Positions 34,194 to 43,802 are shown, numbered from the stretch's first letter. The stretch: 64,000 bases of DNA from Cupriavidus sp. D39 (GCF_026627925.1 NZ_JAPNLE010000009.1:62001-126000); one strand, 5' to 3'. The notes: generated by a model not told the origin, from the letters alone. Program-made: numbers and translations.

Positions 34194-35431
34194 GCCTCGG
34201 GCTCCCCGCTGGCGCGGACGGCGCTCGCCCCATCCTCCGGTGCTACCACGTCGCCTTCGCGCAAGAACGGCGCGCCGCTGCGGACCACGCGCGCACGCGG
34301 CGGCAGGCCTGCCCGAATCTCGACCCACCCGCCATCGCGCAGCCCGGTCTGCACCGGCATGCGCCGGACGCGGTTGGTGGCGTCGGCGACGAATACATAG
34401 GCATCGGCGCGCTGCGAATCGGCCGGTGCGTTGTCGTTGCCGTAGCGCAGCGCCCGCGTATCGAGCGCCCATACGATGGGCTGTCCCAATTGAATGCGTG
34501 CGCTGCCGACAGTCCCCGCGCGCAGCGGACCGCTGGCGCCGTTCTCCTCGCCACGCAGCGCTATGCGTGCCCGGCCGTAGCCGCTGGTGGGATCGATGGC
34601 GGTGCCGACCAGCCTGACCTGGCCCGGCAGCGCGTCGTCCTGGCCGACCGTGCGGATTTCCGCCGGCATGCCATGCGCGACCAGCGCCAGCGCCTGCTGC
34701 GGCACCTGCACCTCGAACTCGAGCTGTCCCTCGGCCGCAAGTCGATACAGCACGCTTTGCGTGCCGACCAGATCGCCGGCACGCACCAGGCGCTGGGTGA
34801 CGAGGCCGGCCGCAGGCGCCCGGATCTCACGGTGAGACAGCCGCACCCGGGCTTCGTCTGCCTGGGCCTGGGCCTGCCGCAGCGCGGCCTGTGCGCTCTT
34901 GCGCGTTGCCTGGGCCGACTGCAGGGCGGCGCGGTTCGCTTCGTACTCCTGCCTGCTAACGGCTCCCTTGGCCTGCAGGCGTTCACTGCGCTCGTACTGC
35001 GCCTTGGCTTCGGCGTGCCTGGCTTGCGCGTCCGCCAGTTCGGCTCGGGCGCGCTGCACGCCTTGCTCCGCCTGGCGTGCCTGGTTGCCCAGCACATCGC
35101 CTTCCAGCTGGGCCAGCAATTGCCCGCGCTCGACCCGATCGCCGGCCTCCACCGCCAGCCTCGTCACCCGCAAGCTGTCCAGCGGAGAACTGATGGCGAT
35201 GTCCTCGCGCGCGATCCAAACGCCGGCAACGGTGAGCCGGTGCGACATCGCGCGGTGCTCGGCCGTGGTCAGCGTGACGCGAAGCGCCGTCGGCGCGGCA
35301 GCCGCGGCTGGCGCGGGGGCGGAGAACGGACGCATCGCCAGCCAGCCCAGGATGAGCAAGGCTGTCGCCAGGACAAGGAGGGCAAAACGCCGGTGTCGAG
35401 CGCTAGGGGTCGAGGGCAGTCGTGCTTGCAT
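34190..35431 (-). CDS. RND efflux membrane fusion protein
   Basis: 413 residues from the ATG at 35431. Basic residues then LLVLATALLILGWLAM give a single N-terminal anchor. The lipoyl halves are SPLDSLRVTRLAVEAGDRVE and IRAPAAGLVTQRLVRAGD LV, separated by a long alpha-helical hairpin (QAEQGVQRARAELADAQARH, EAKAQYERSERLQAKGAV). The beta-barrel part contains FEVQVPQQALALV. It links the permease to an outer-membrane channel. It overlaps the permease start by four bases. The start region is also covered by the 3' tail of the kinase frame. Confidence 0.9.
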   Translation of the reverse strand: MQARLPSTPSARHRRFALLVLATALLILGWLAMRPFSAPAPAAAAAPTALRVTLTTAEHRAMSHRLTVAGVWIAREDIAISSPLDSLRVTRLAVEAGDRVERGQLLAQLEGDVLGNQARQAEQGVQRARAELADAQARHAEAKAQYERSERLQAKGAVSRQEYEANRAALQSAQATRKSAQAALRQAQAQADEARVRLSHREIRAPAAGLVTQRLVRAGDLVGTQSVLYRLAAEGQLEFEVQVPQQALALVAHGMPAEIRTVGQDDALPGQVRLVGTAIDPTSGYGRARIALRGEENGASGPLRAGTVGSARIQLGQPIVWALDTRALRYGNDNAPADSQRADAYVFVADATNRVRRMPVQTGLRDGGWVEIRAGLPPRARVVRSGAPFLREGDVVAPEDGASAVRASGEPEA

Positions 35432-36741
35432 TGAGCGGGTCGCCTGTGTAGCAGTGGATGCAGCAGTACAACAGGCAACCGACAAGACTCTCTCAAGGAA
35501 TGATCAAGAATTGATGAAGGGCGTGCGGGAATCGCGGTGGTTCCCGTTCGCGGGGAGAGAAGGGGAAGGGGAAGGCGGACACACAGGCTGGCTCCTTGCT
35601 CACGGCGATTGCGCACGGACAAGCGGCCGCCGTGGGCCGCGCAGATCGCCGCCGCGATCGATAGCCCGAGGCCGCTGCCGCCCGCGTGGCGCGAGCGCGA
35701 ATGCTCGGCACGCCAGAAGCGCTCGCAGGCGCGCTCGATGTGCTCGGGCCGGAAACCCGGCCCGTCATCCTCGACATGCAGGACAACCTGGCCGGCCTGT
35801 TGCCGGGCAGTGAGCGCGAGGTGTTTGCCAGCCGCCGCGTAGCGCAGCGCGTTGTCGATCAGGATCGACAACAGTTGCCCGATACGATCACGGTCGGCCT
35901 GCATCGCCAGGTCGCAGGGCACATCGAGGCTCACCTGCATTTCCTGCTCCTGCAAGGCCGGCGCGGCCCAGTTCAGCCGTTCCTCACAGAGGGTGCGCAG
36001 GATGAATTCGCTAGGAAACAGCTCGAGCCGGCCTGCGCTTGCCATCGACAGCAGGTAGAGGTCGTCGAGCAGGCGGTTGAGCTGGGCGAGCTGGCGCATG
36101 ATGATGCGGTGCTGGCCGGGCTCGGCGGGGAATACGCCGTCGATGATGCCCTGCAGGCGGCCGATGGCGGCGGTAAGCGGGGTGCGCAACTCGTGCGCGA
36201 TCGCGGCACTCGACTCCTGCAGTTCGCGGTCATAGCGCTCCAAGCGCTCGGCCATGTGGTTGAAGTCCGCCGTGAGCTGGTGCAATGCCGGCGGAGTATG
36301 GAGAATGATGGTAGCCCGCGAGCCGAAGTCGCCCTGTGCGATCTCGTTGGCGGAGACGGCAACCGCACCGAGTTGACGCGACAGGCGTTGCGATACCCAC
36401 AGCCCGCCAAGGACGACCAAGGGCAGGGCGATCACCACCAGGCCGGTAAAGAACAGCAAGTCGGCGCGTACTACCTCCGGGGCGAAGTAGTCGCCGTAGA
36501 GGTACTCGCCGTAGATTTGCCTGAGGCGTTCGCGGTGCTCGCCCGGCATGGCCTCCAGGGCTTCCAGTTCCTGTCGGACCGCTTCGGGCAGCGCGTCGCG
36601 CAACTGCGCATCCCACCAGATGAAGCGCAGCCACATGCCGCCGCCGACCAGCAACAAGGCGACGATGGCTAGCCCGATCATGCGTACGCTGATCCAGCGC
36701 CACAGCGTGTCCCGCTCCAGTGCCCAAGCCGACTTCATCAT
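35269..36741 (-). CDS. Sensor histidine kinase of the efflux locus (probable C-terminal frameshift)
   Basis: 490 codons as written. Two membrane helices (IGLAIVALLLVGGGMWLRF and LLFFTGLVVIALPLVVLGGL) flank a periplasmic region. A HAMP domain follows (SRQLGAVAVSANEIAQGDFG), then the H box ESSAAIAHELRTPLTAAIGR, and the ATP domain (LLSILIDNALRYA, HVEDDGPGFR, GGSGLGLSIAAAICAAHGGR). After ASLCVRLPLPL the frame runs on about 95 codons and overlaps the fusion-protein gene by 163 bases. Adding one base in the C-rich run near 35545-35570 would give a stop at 35504 and a 412-residue protein, the usual length. A BaeS-like kinase is likely. It overlaps the regulator gene by four bases. Confidence 0.8.
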   Translation of the reverse strand: MMKSAWALERDTLWRWISVRMIGLAIVALLLVGGGMWLRFIWWDAQLRDALPEAVRQELEALEAMPGEHRERLRQIYGEYLYGDYFAPEVVRADLLFFTGLVVIALPLVVLGGLWVSQRLSRQLGAVAVSANEIAQGDFGSRATIILHTPPALHQLTADFNHMAERLERYDRELQESSAAIAHELRTPLTAAIGRLQGIIDGVFPAEPGQHRIIMRQLAQLNRLLDDLYLLSMASAGRLELFPSEFILRTLCEERLNWAAPALQEQEMQVSLDVPCDLAMQADRDRIGQLLSILIDNALRYAAAGKHLALTARQQAGQVVLHVEDDGPGFRPEHIERACERFWRAEHSRSRHAGGSGLGLSIAAAICAAHGGRLSVRNRREQGASLCVRLPLPLLSPRTGTTAIPARPSSILDHSLRESCRLPVVLLHPLLHRRPAQCKHDCPRPLALDTGVLPSLSWRQPCSSWAGWRCVRSPPPRQPRLPRRRRFASR

Positions 36742-37439
36742 GTCGGATTCCGGAAGCGGTAGCCCTGGCCCCTCACCGTGACCACGACACCCGTGACACC
36801 GGCCAGCTCAAGCTTGCGCCGCAGGTTGTGGATATGCGCATCGATCGAGCGCTCCATGGCGTCGCTTTCAGGCATGCAGGTACCCAGCAAGGCAGCACGG
36901 GAGAACATCTTGCTGGGTGCCGCCATCAGCATGCACAGCAGGCTGAACTCGGTCCGGGTCAGGTCCAGCGCGGCCTGCGCGCCGTTGCCCGCATCGATCC
37001 AGGCCATCGCCGCATCCAGGTCGACAACCAGCGGCCCATGGCGAAGGCCCGGTTTCTGCGCCAGGGTATTGCCGCGCCAGCGCCGCAATACGGCATGCAC
37101 GCGTGCCACGACCTCGCCCGGGTTGTAGGGCTTCACCACGTAGTCGTCCGCGCCGTACAACAAGGCGCTGATGCGATTGGACTCCTGTCCAACAGCCGTC
37201 AGCATGATCACGGGCGTCGGCGCATGACGCCGGATTGCACCCAGCACCGCGTTGCCATCCAGCCCCGGCAACATGATGTCGAGCAGCACCAGGTCCGGCC
37301 GCCACCGAGCATGCCGTTCCAGCGCGCTGTGGCCGTCGACGGCGTGCTCGGTGACAAAGCCTTCGCGTCTCAGATAGGCCTCGATCACCTCGGCACTGTC
37401 GCGATCGTCCTCGACGATCAGGATGCGTCCCTGACTCAT
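36738..37439 (-). CDS. OmpR-family response regulator
   Basis: 233 residues from the ATG at 37439. The receiver has LIVEDDRDS, the phospho-acceptor in LVLLDIMLPGLDGN and a Lys in ADDYVVKPYNPGEV. The winged-helix effector follows (LDLTRTEFSLLCMLMAAPSK, IDAHIHNLRRKLELAG, VRGQGYRFR). The stop overlaps the kinase ATG (ATGATGA). It resembles BaeR. With the kinase it should regulate the RND genes and perhaps the divergent porin gene. Confidence 0.9.
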   Translation of the reverse strand: MSQGRILIVEDDRDSAEVIEAYLRREGFVTEHAVDGHSALERHARWRPDLVLLDIMLPGLDGNAVLGAIRRHAPTPVIMLTAVGQESNRISALLYGADDYVVKPYNPGEVVARVHAVLRRWRGNTLAQKPGLRHGPLVVDLDAAMAWIDAGNGAQAALDLTRTEFSLLCMLMAAPSKMFSRAALLGTCMPESDAMERSIDAHIHNLRRKLELAGVTGVVVTVRGQGYRFRNPT

Positions 37440-37460
37440 TGGCCTCTCCCTTCATCAAAT

Positions 37461-37491
37461 CTTGACATTTCCTGGAGCATTGCTTGACGTT
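37461..37491. promoter_or_regulatory. Direct repeat in the regulator/porin intergenic region
   Basis: CTTGACATT (37461) and CTTGACGTT (37483) are spaced 22 bases, two helical turns, in the divergent region before the response regulator and the MipA-like gene. OmpR-type regulators commonly bind such direct repeats. Confidence 0.4.
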
Positions 37492-37637
37492 GCGATGCAA
37501 CGCTCTCTTCCTGTTGATCGCCGCTGGGACACACGTCCTTTACGACAGACACGAACCGGTACCACGAAATTCCGGTTTGCGTCAAAAAAGCTGGTCATGG
37601 ATCAGGTCGGCGATCTGTCTTTTGAGGAGGATAGAGT

Positions 37638-38450
37638 GTGACCTTCATTCGAAGAACCGCGGTGGTGTTGTCGGCCGGCTGCTTGCTGACGGGGTGGCGG
37701 GGTGCATCAGCGCAGCCGTTACCGGATCCGGCTCGGGAGCAGAGTCCCGAATGGTCCGTTACCGTCGGCGCGGGTGTCGGCGTGGCGCCGGCGTACCTGG
37801 GTGCCAAGGACATGCGTGTCCTGCCGATACCCGTTGTCACGGTCCAGCACGGGCCCTTCTATGTCGATGCGATCCGTGGTCTGGGCTATCGCTATGAAAC
37901 CGGGTTCGGCCTGTTCTTCGGTCAGGCACTGACCTTCGACCTGGGGCGATCGGACAGGCGTTCGGACTACCAGCCCGGCTCCAAGCGCCTGGTGGGCATG
38001 GGGAGTATCGGTGCGGCTGCCGTCACCACGGCCGAGATCGGGTACGGCTTCGCGCCCTGGCTCGCGGTCCGGGCGGAAGGCGCGTTCGCCCTGAGCGGGC
38101 GAGAGCGCGGCAACCGCTACCGCGTGGGCCTGGAAGGCGCCCTGTGGAACAGCGCGAAGGACGACGTCTGGTACGAACTCGACGCGCACTTTTCAGATCG
38201 GCGCTACGCATCAACCTACTTCGGTGTCACGTCCGCGCAGAGCACGGCTTCGGGATTTTCCCGCTACGCACCGGCTCGCGGCTTCTACGCCACGTCTCTT
38301 TCACTGAACTGGGAGCACCGGTTCACACGCCACTGGTCGACGCTTCTCTCCATCAACGCCGTCAATCTCGCCGGCGACGCGGGGCGCAGCCCGATCGTAC
38401 AGGAGCGGCTCAACTGGTACGGCTTGGCCGCCATTAACTATCGCTTCTAA
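37638..38450 (+). CDS. MipA/OmpV-family outer membrane protein
   Basis: 270 residues from a GTG at 37638 (GAGGAGG upstream). A signal peptide is present (TAVVLSAGCLLTGWRGASA, cleavage before QPLPD). The mature protein is a beta barrel: EWSVTVGAGVGVAPAYLGAK, LPIPVVTVQHGPFYVDAIRG, and ends in an aromatic strand LNWYGLAAINYRF. MipA proteins are scaffolds of peptidoglycan synthesis or porin-like proteins. The gene is divergent from the regulator. Its stop lies inside the left copy of the IS target duplication; the outer membrane factor gene originally followed at once. Confidence 0.85.
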   Translation: MTFIRRTAVVLSAGCLLTGWRGASAQPLPDPAREQSPEWSVTVGAGVGVAPAYLGAKDMRVLPIPVVTVQHGPFYVDAIRGLGYRYETGFGLFFGQALTFDLGRSDRRSDYQPGSKRLVGMGSIGAAAVTTAEIGYGFAPWLAVRAEGAFALSGRERGNRYRVGLEGALWNSAKDDVWYELDAHFSDRRYASTYFGVTSAQSTASGFSRYAPARGFYATSLSLNWEHRFTRHWSTLLSINAVNLAGDAGRSPIVQERLNWYGLAAINYRF

Positions 38451-38454
38451 GGAG
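38444..38454. repeat. Left copy of 11-bp target site duplication
   Basis: CTTCTAAGGAG matches 39917-39927. It contains the TAA stop of the MipA-like gene. Confidence 0.85.
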
Positions 38455-39916
38455 CACCCCTTTCAAGGTGATTAGACGACACGTCCAGCCTTGATGACAC
38501 GGGCGGTAGAAACATGCCGCCGTGCTACGCATCCGGCCACATAGCCTTTCTTCTTCGGCGCTTTCGGTCCCCGCGTATGTTTGCGCATCGCGCGGGGATC
38601 AACGTGCGTCGCCATCTTGATCAACTCGCGACCGAGCTGAGCTGGGGTGAGGAGGTCATAGGCCTGCCACACCTCGGGCGGCACCGCGATCATCATGCCG
38701 GCATAAGTTGCCCGGATTTCGCTGGCGAGGTAATACGGTGAGAGCTCGATGTCGCTGGTATCCAGCTCATGCCGGATTCTCACCGCAGTCGCAATCACGC
38801 TCAGTACGTTATACGCGAGCGCCGCCACGCCGAAGGCCAGCAGCGCCGCGCGCGGTTGGCTCAACGAACGAATCTCACTGTTGAGCACCGATTCCAGCCG
38901 CTGAAACATATTCTCTATGCTCCAGCGTCGCCGGTATAGCCGGGCGACGGCCTCGGCCGTCAGATGGGCGGCCGGGACATTGGTCAGCAGGCGGATGACG
39001 GTGTCACCGTCCTCGGTGGCGCCATCCAGATGTAGCTCGATGCGCCGCAGCACCAGCGGCGCGTTCGATTCATCTGGGATGCTGACCGCTTGCTCGTACA
39101 CGATGCCGGTTTCGACCCGGCCCATTTCGCGTAACGGCTCCAGCTCGCTGGGGCTCGGATTGCGGCCGTGCTCCCGCACGATGAAGGCGCTGCCGCGACG
39201 CTGCCAGCCGGCAAGAATCGCCCGGGTGCTGAAGTTGCGATCGGCGATCCACAGCTCGGCCGGCTGAGCCGATGCGAGCAGGGTTTCCATGATGGCCCGC
39301 TCCTGGGCATGCGCATCTTCACAGGGCACCAGATCAACGATCATCGCTGTGTCCGGGTCATAGACGACCAATGACTGCCCCGGCAAGGCCGCGCCCCGAA
39401 ACCCACGTAATGGTTTCAGGCGCTTTTCGCTCGCCGGCAAATGGCTGCCATCCACGATGCGCAGGCGATAGCCGTCCACCGAGGGCGGCTGCTTGCGCAA
39501 CATCGGTTGCACGACCGGCCCCAGCCGCCGCGCGCTGCCTTGCACCAGGGCACGAACCAGTCCGGGCTCGGTCCGGCTGATCTTGTCGTACAGCGCGGTG
39601 ATGGAAACCGGCAACGCCGGACTGGCCTTGGCCGCCGCATGCACCGACGGGCGCAGCCCCACGGCGACCAGTGACATGATTTCCACCGTCGTCGAGAACA
39701 ATAGCTCCCGCGTGTACTGCGTTTCACGCTCTTGCTCGAACAACTGGTCGATCCAGGCCGGATCAAGGGCGCGTTGCAACCCCAGGCGCGCCATCACGCT
39801 GATCGGGCTGTGTTCGAGAAAGCGTTCCACCACTGCGTCCACTATCACGCCATTGACTCCGGTTTCTGTTCGAGAGCACGGAGGGTGCCCTAATTTTCGT
39901 CACCTTGAAAGGGGTG
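38455..39916 (-). mobile_element. Complete IS4-family insertion sequence, 1462 bp
   Basis: Perfect 17-bp terminal inverted repeats (CACCCCTTTCAAGGTGA at 38455-38471 and its complement at 39900-39916), one transposase gene, and an 11-bp target duplication on both sides. The left repeat lies directly against the transposase stop. Perfect ends, intact ORF and an exact duplication suggest recent insertion. Confidence 0.93.
38472..39848 (-). CDS. IS4-family transposase
   Basis: 458 residues from a GTG at 39848. The DDE residues are visible in their IS4 context: Asp in RLRIVDGSHLPASEKRLKPL, Asp in LWIADRNFSTRAIL, and Glu in RLYRRRWSIENMFQRLESVL, which fits the YREK-like signature. The remainder has the expected beta-strand insertion (VLRRIELHLDGATEDGDTVI). 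The length is normal and no frameshift is seen, so it is probably active. The orientation is opposite to the interrupted operon. Confidence 0.93.
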   Translation of the reverse strand: MIVDAVVERFLEHSPISVMARLGLQRALDPAWIDQLFEQERETQYTRELLFSTTVEIMSLVAVGLRPSVHAAAKASPALPVSITALYDKISRTEPGLVRALVQGSARRLGPVVQPMLRKQPPSVDGYRLRIVDGSHLPASEKRLKPLRGFRGAALPGQSLVVYDPDTAMIVDLVPCEDAHAQERAIMETLLASAQPAELWIADRNFSTRAILAGWQRRGSAFIVREHGRNPSPSELEPLREMGRVETGIVYEQAVSIPDESNAPLVLRRIELHLDGATEDGDTVIRLLTNVPAAHLTAEAVARLYRRRWSIENMFQRLESVLNSEIRSLSQPRAALLAFGVAALAYNVLSVIATAVRIRHELDTSDIELSPYYLASEIRATYAGMMIAVPPEVWQAYDLLTPAQLGRELIKMATHVDPRAMRKHTRGPKAPKKKGYVAGCVARRHVSTARVIKAGRVV

Positions 39917-39927
39917 CTTCTAAGGAG
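39917..39927. repeat. Right copy of the target site duplication
   Basis: CTTCTAAGGAG, identical to 38444-38454. It supplies the AAGGAG ribosome binding site of the outer membrane factor gene that begins at 39931. Confidence 0.85.
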
Positions 39928-39930
39928 TCC

Positions 39931-41439
39931 ATGGCATGGGTGCATTCGATCAGGACAGGTGGGGTTTCAAGCGATTCGTCGCGACTTCGATGGAAGAGGG
40001 TTTTCTCCGTCCTCCCGTCGTCAGCACTGGGAACACCCTTGACATCTCGTCTCTTCCATTGCCGCTTCCCGATTGTGCTGGCGACGGTGTTGTTTGCCGG
40101 CTGCTCACTGATCCCGCGGTACAAGCGGCCGGCGGCGCCGCTGGCCACCACGTACCCAACTGGCCAGATGGTGACTGCGGACAGCCTCGCCATCCCTTCC
40201 GTGGGCTGGGAAAAGGCCTTCGTCGAACCGGAACTGCGCCAGCTCATCGGCATCGCGCTGGAGAATAACCGCGATCTGCGCGCCGCCACCCTCAACGTTC
40301 GCCGTGCCCAGGCCCGGTTCCGCATCCAGCGGGCGGAGCAGTGGCCGACCGTGAACGTGGCTGTGACCCAGAGCAAGCAGAGCCCGGCGTTCACACAGAA
40401 CATTGCCGCCTACGGCGTGGGCCTGACCAGCTACGAGGTTGACCTGTTCGGCCGCATCGACAGCCTGAAGCAGGCCGCGCTGGCGAACTACCTGGGGGCG
40501 GCCAGCTCGCGCCAGGCAGCGCAGATCAGCCTCGTCGCGACGGTGGCGCAAGGTTATCTGGCGCTTCTGGCCGACAACCAGGCCTTGGCCGTGGTACGGG
40601 AGATCCTGAAGGCACGGGAAGCGTCGCATGCGCTTGCCGAACTGAAGTTCACCGAAGGGGCGGCGACGGCGGTTGACGTACGGCAGTCCGAATGGCTCGT
40701 CGCGGACGCGCGCGGCGGCCTCGCGCAAGCGGAGCGCCGGCGGTCGCAGAACCTGAGCGCGCTGGTGCTCGTGCTGGGCGTACCGTCCTGGCCCGAGGAC
40801 GTGCGGATCGACGGCATGCCCCTGCCGGAAGAAGACACGCTGCTGGGGCAGATTCCGTTTGGCTTGCCGTCAGACCTGTTGACGCGGCGCCCTGACATCG
40901 ACGCCGCGGAGAAGCAGCTCATCGCCGCCAATGCCAACATCGGCGCGGCCCGCGCGGCGTTCTTCCCCCGCATCAGCCTGACCGGTTCGTTCGGGCGGGC
41001 CAGTCCCGATCTGTCGGACCTCTTCGACCACGCCACGCGCGCCTGGTCCTTTGCTCCGCAGCTCACGCTGCCGATCTTCGACTTCGGTGCCAACCGCGCG
41101 AACCTCGATGTGGCGAAGATCGACCGGGAACTGGCGGTCGCGCAGTACGAGAAGACGATCCAATCGGCGTTCAAGGAAGTCTCCGACGCGCTCGGGGACA
41201 AAGAGACCTGGGCACGCGAGCTGGATGCGGCGCGCGCCCGGCTCAAGGCGTCCGCTGAGGCGCACGCGCTGGTTGCGCTGCGCTATCGGGAGGGCGGTGC
41301 GAACTACCTTGAGGTGCTGGATGCCCAGCGCACGCTGCTCGACGCCCAGCAAGCGGTCGTCCATGCACACCTTGCTTCGCTGCAGAGCACGGTCTCTCTC
41401 TACAAGTCCCTCGGTGGTGGCTGGAGCGCTGAACGGTAG
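39931..41439 (+). CDS. NodT-family outer membrane efflux factor (lipoprotein)
   Basis: About 502 residues from the ATG at 39931; a TTG near 40039 (LTSRLFHCRFPIVLATVLFA, then GC) would make a standard 21-residue lipoprotein signal and is a serious alternative. The lipobox is LFAGC. Two repeated efflux domains follow: WEKAFVEPELRQLIGIALEN NRDLRAATLNVRRAQARF, and PSDLLTRRPDIDAAEKQLIA ANANIGAARAAFFPRISLTG, with TolC-like coiled hairpins (EYEKTI, ALVALRYREGGANYLEVLDA). It would complete the pump made by the RND and MFP genes. The IS now separates it from the MipA-like gene and any shared promoter. Confidence 0.9.
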   Translation: MAWVHSIRTGGVSSDSSRLRWKRVFSVLPSSALGTPLTSRLFHCRFPIVLATVLFAGCSLIPRYKRPAAPLATTYPTGQMVTADSLAIPSVGWEKAFVEPELRQLIGIALENNRDLRAATLNVRRAQARFRIQRAEQWPTVNVAVTQSKQSPAFTQNIAAYGVGLTSYEVDLFGRIDSLKQAALANYLGAASSRQAAQISLVATVAQGYLALLADNQALAVVREILKAREASHALAELKFTEGAATAVDVRQSEWLVADARGGLAQAERRRSQNLSALVLVLGVPSWPEDVRIDGMPLPEEDTLLGQIPFGLPSDLLTRRPDIDAAEKQLIAANANIGAARAAFFPRISLTGSFGRASPDLSDLFDHATRAWSFAPQLTLPIFDFGANRANLDVAKIDRELAVAQYEKTIQSAFKEVSDALGDKETWARELDAARARLKASAEAHALVALRYREGGANYLEVLDAQRTLLDAQQAVVHAHLASLQSTVSLYKSLGGGWSAER

Positions 41440-41852
41440 TGGCCTGCGAGCGTGCCGGCCATGGGCGCAAGCCGGATTGCGGGCATGCTGGGGAAGAGGA
41501 ATCGCCGTCATTCCGCCCTTGGCGCATGGGGCGAGGCCGCGCCTGGGGTAGAAACCCGACTCCACGCGCCGCGACAATGTGCGATATTCGCCACTTGCAC
41601 GGGGTGAGGATTGGCGCGGTCCGCAGACCTCTCGCAAACTAGCCAGACCTCGGACAAGTACGGCACCGGTCAGGTCCGTGCTGATAGCCGCATGGGCAAG
41701 ATAGGCGATTCTCCTGCCGTCCCGGACCACCCGCCCCGCAAGGGCAGAAATGGCTCGCCAATTGCGCCGCAGGGTAGCAAATCGCGTGAGGCCTGCCGCT
41801 CCTGATAGAATCCCGTAGTTTGGCGTTCGTACAACCCTTTTCCTGAGTCAGC
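41440..41852. other. Intergenic region before ppiD
   Basis: About 410 bases with no supportable gene. A TGATAGAATCCC stretch about 40 bases before ppiD could be its -10 box. No second tRNA-Asp 3' end is seen here that would mark the end of an island. Confidence 0.4.
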
Positions 41853-43802
41853 ATGCTTGATTTCGTACGCAACAACCGGCGCTTGATGCTTTTGCTGCTG
41901 CTGGTGCTTGTCTTCCCGTCGTTCGTGTTCTTCGGCGTGGAGAGCTACTCGCGTTTCATGGACAGCTCGCACGACCTTGCCAAGGTCGACGGCCGCGCTA
42001 TCACGGCGCAAGAAGTGGATAACGTGGTGCGTGACCAGAGCGAGCGCATGCGCCAGATGCTTGGCACGAACTACGACCCGCGCCAGTTCGAAGGCGCGCA
42101 GGCACGCCAGCAGGTGCTCGACCAGCTGATCATGCAGCGCGTGGTGGCGGATGAGGTGGCCAAGAAGCACCTGACCGTTTCCAACGAACGCCTGCTCGAG
42201 ACGATCAGCAGCATTCCCGCCATCGCCCAGTTGCCGAAGAAGAAAGACGGCACGATCGACGACAAGGCCTACATCGACCTGCTGGCCCAGCAAGGCATGA
42301 CGCCCGAGCAGTTCGACGCGCGCATGCGCTTCGACCTGGCTACCCAGCAGCTCGGTACCTCGGTTGGCGCTACCGCCTTCGTGCCCAAGGCCCTGCTGGA
42401 CCGGCTGATCGCCATTCGCGACCAGCTGCGCGACGTGCAGGCGCTGCAGGTCAAGCCGGCCGATTTCGCCGCCAAGGTCACTCCGGATGACGCTGCGCTG
42501 AAGGCGTACTACGAAGGCCACAAGACACAGTTCTCGGTGCCCGAGCAAGCCAAGGTCGAGTACTTGGTGCTCTCCGCCGACGCGCTGGCCGCCTCGACGC
42601 CGGTCACGCCCGAAGAGCTCAAGTCCTACTACGATAGCAACATCGCGCGCTTTCGCACCGACGAGCAGCGCCGCGCCAGCCACATCCTGATCGGCTCGCC
42701 CAAGGAAGCCCCGGCAGCCGAGCGCCAGGCCGCCAAGGAAAAGGCCACCAAGCTGCTCGAGGACCTGCGCAAGCATCCCGAGACGTTTGCCGACGTGGCC
42801 CGCAAGCAGTCGCAGGACCCGGGCTCGGCGGAGAAGGGCGGCGACCTCGGCTTCATGGGCCGTGGCGCGCTGGTCAAGCCGTTCGAAGACGCGATGTACG
42901 CGCTCAAGGATGGTCAGATCAGCGACGTGGTCGAGACCGACTACGGTTATCACATCATCAAGCTCACCGGCATCAAGCCGGCCGAGACCAAGCCGCTTGA
43001 GCAGGTCCGTACCGAGCTGGAAGTGGAGCTGCGCAAGCAACTCGCCGCCAAGAAGTACACCGAACTGGCGGATGCTTTCGGCAATTCGGTCTACGAACAG
43101 TCCGACAGCCTCAAGCCGGCCGCCGACAAGTTCAAGCTGACGATCCAGGGCGCCGACAACGTGACCCGCCAGCCGAACCCGGCCCTGGGCGCGCAAAACC
43201 CGCTCAACAACGAGAAGCTGCTCAAGGCCCTGTTCAGCGACGAGTCCGTCAAGAACAAGCGCAACACCGAGGCCGTGCAGGTTGGCCCCACCACGCTGGT
43301 GGCGGCGCGCATCGTCGACTACCGCCCGGCCACCGTGCGCAAGTTCGAGGACGTGCAGGCCAAGGTGCGTGAAGGCTATATCGCGCAGCAGGCAGCCGAG
43401 CTCGCCGCCAAGGCAGGTGCGGAGCGTCTCGAAGCGCTGAAGAAGAGCGGCGGCGCCGAAGGCTTCGGCGCCGTGGTGACGGTCTCGCGCGCCAAGGCCG
43501 ATGGCCTGCCGCCGAAGGCAGTCGAAGCCGTGATGCGTGCCGACACCGCCAAGCTGCCCGCCTATGTTGGCGTGGATCTGGGCGCCGACGGCTACGCGAT
43601 CTATCGCATCGGCAAGGTCAGCCAGCCTGCGCAGGCAGACGCCGCGCAACGCCAGGGCGAGGCACAGCAACTCGGCCAGATGGTTGGCCAGAGCCAGCTG
43701 GAAGCCTTCTACGAAAGCCTGAAGGACCGTGCCAAGGTGAAGCTGCTCAAGCCCGCCACCACCACGGAAGCCGGCGCTGCCAGCGGCGCTGGCGCGCAGT
43801 AA
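41853..43802 (+). CDS. ppiD: Periplasmic folding chaperone with parvulin domain
   Basis: 649 residues from the ATG at 41853. A single N-terminal anchor ([18 protein letters not shown]) places the rest in the periplasm. A SurA-like N domain follows ([40 protein letters not shown]), then one parvulin domain at about 270-371 ([45 protein letters not shown]), and a C-terminal chaperone part. It helps release proteins from the SecYEG channel. Its place after lon and the two tRNAs is typical of the family, but here the efflux block intervenes. Confidence 0.93.
   Translation: MLDFVRNNRRLMLLLLLVLVFPSFVFFGVESYSRFMDSSHDLAKVDGRAITAQEVDNVVRDQSERMRQMLGTNYDPRQFEGAQARQQVLDQLIMQRVVADEVAKKHLTVSNERLLETISSIPAIAQLPKKKDGTIDDKAYIDLLAQQGMTPEQFDARMRFDLATQQLGTSVGATAFVPKALLDRLIAIRDQLRDVQALQVKPADFAAKVTPDDAALKAYYEGHKTQFSVPEQAKVEYLVLSADALAASTPVTPEELKSYYDSNIARFRTDEQRRASHILIGSPKEAPAAERQAAKEKATKLLEDLRKHPETFADVARKQSQDPGSAEKGGDLGFMGRGALVKPFEDAMYALKDGQISDVVETDYGYHIIKLTGIKPAETKPLEQVRTELEVELRKQLAAKKYTELADAFGNSVYEQSDSLKPAADKFKLTIQGADNVTRQPNPALGAQNPLNNEKLLKALFSDESVKNKRNTEAVQVGPTTLVAARIVDYRPATVRKFEDVQAKVREGYIAQQAAELAAKAGAERLEALKKSGGAEGFGAVVTVSRAKADGLPPKAVEAVMRADTAKLPAYVGVDLGADGYAIYRIGKVSQPAQADAAQRQGEAQQLGQMVGQSQLEAFYESLKDRAKVKLLKPATTTEAGAASGAGAQ

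Noticed and set aside
30823..41852. An attachment-site pair for an island at tRNA-Asp
   Set aside because: I searched by eye for a second copy of the tRNA 3' end before ppiD and found none, so an island boundary is not claimed as a feature.
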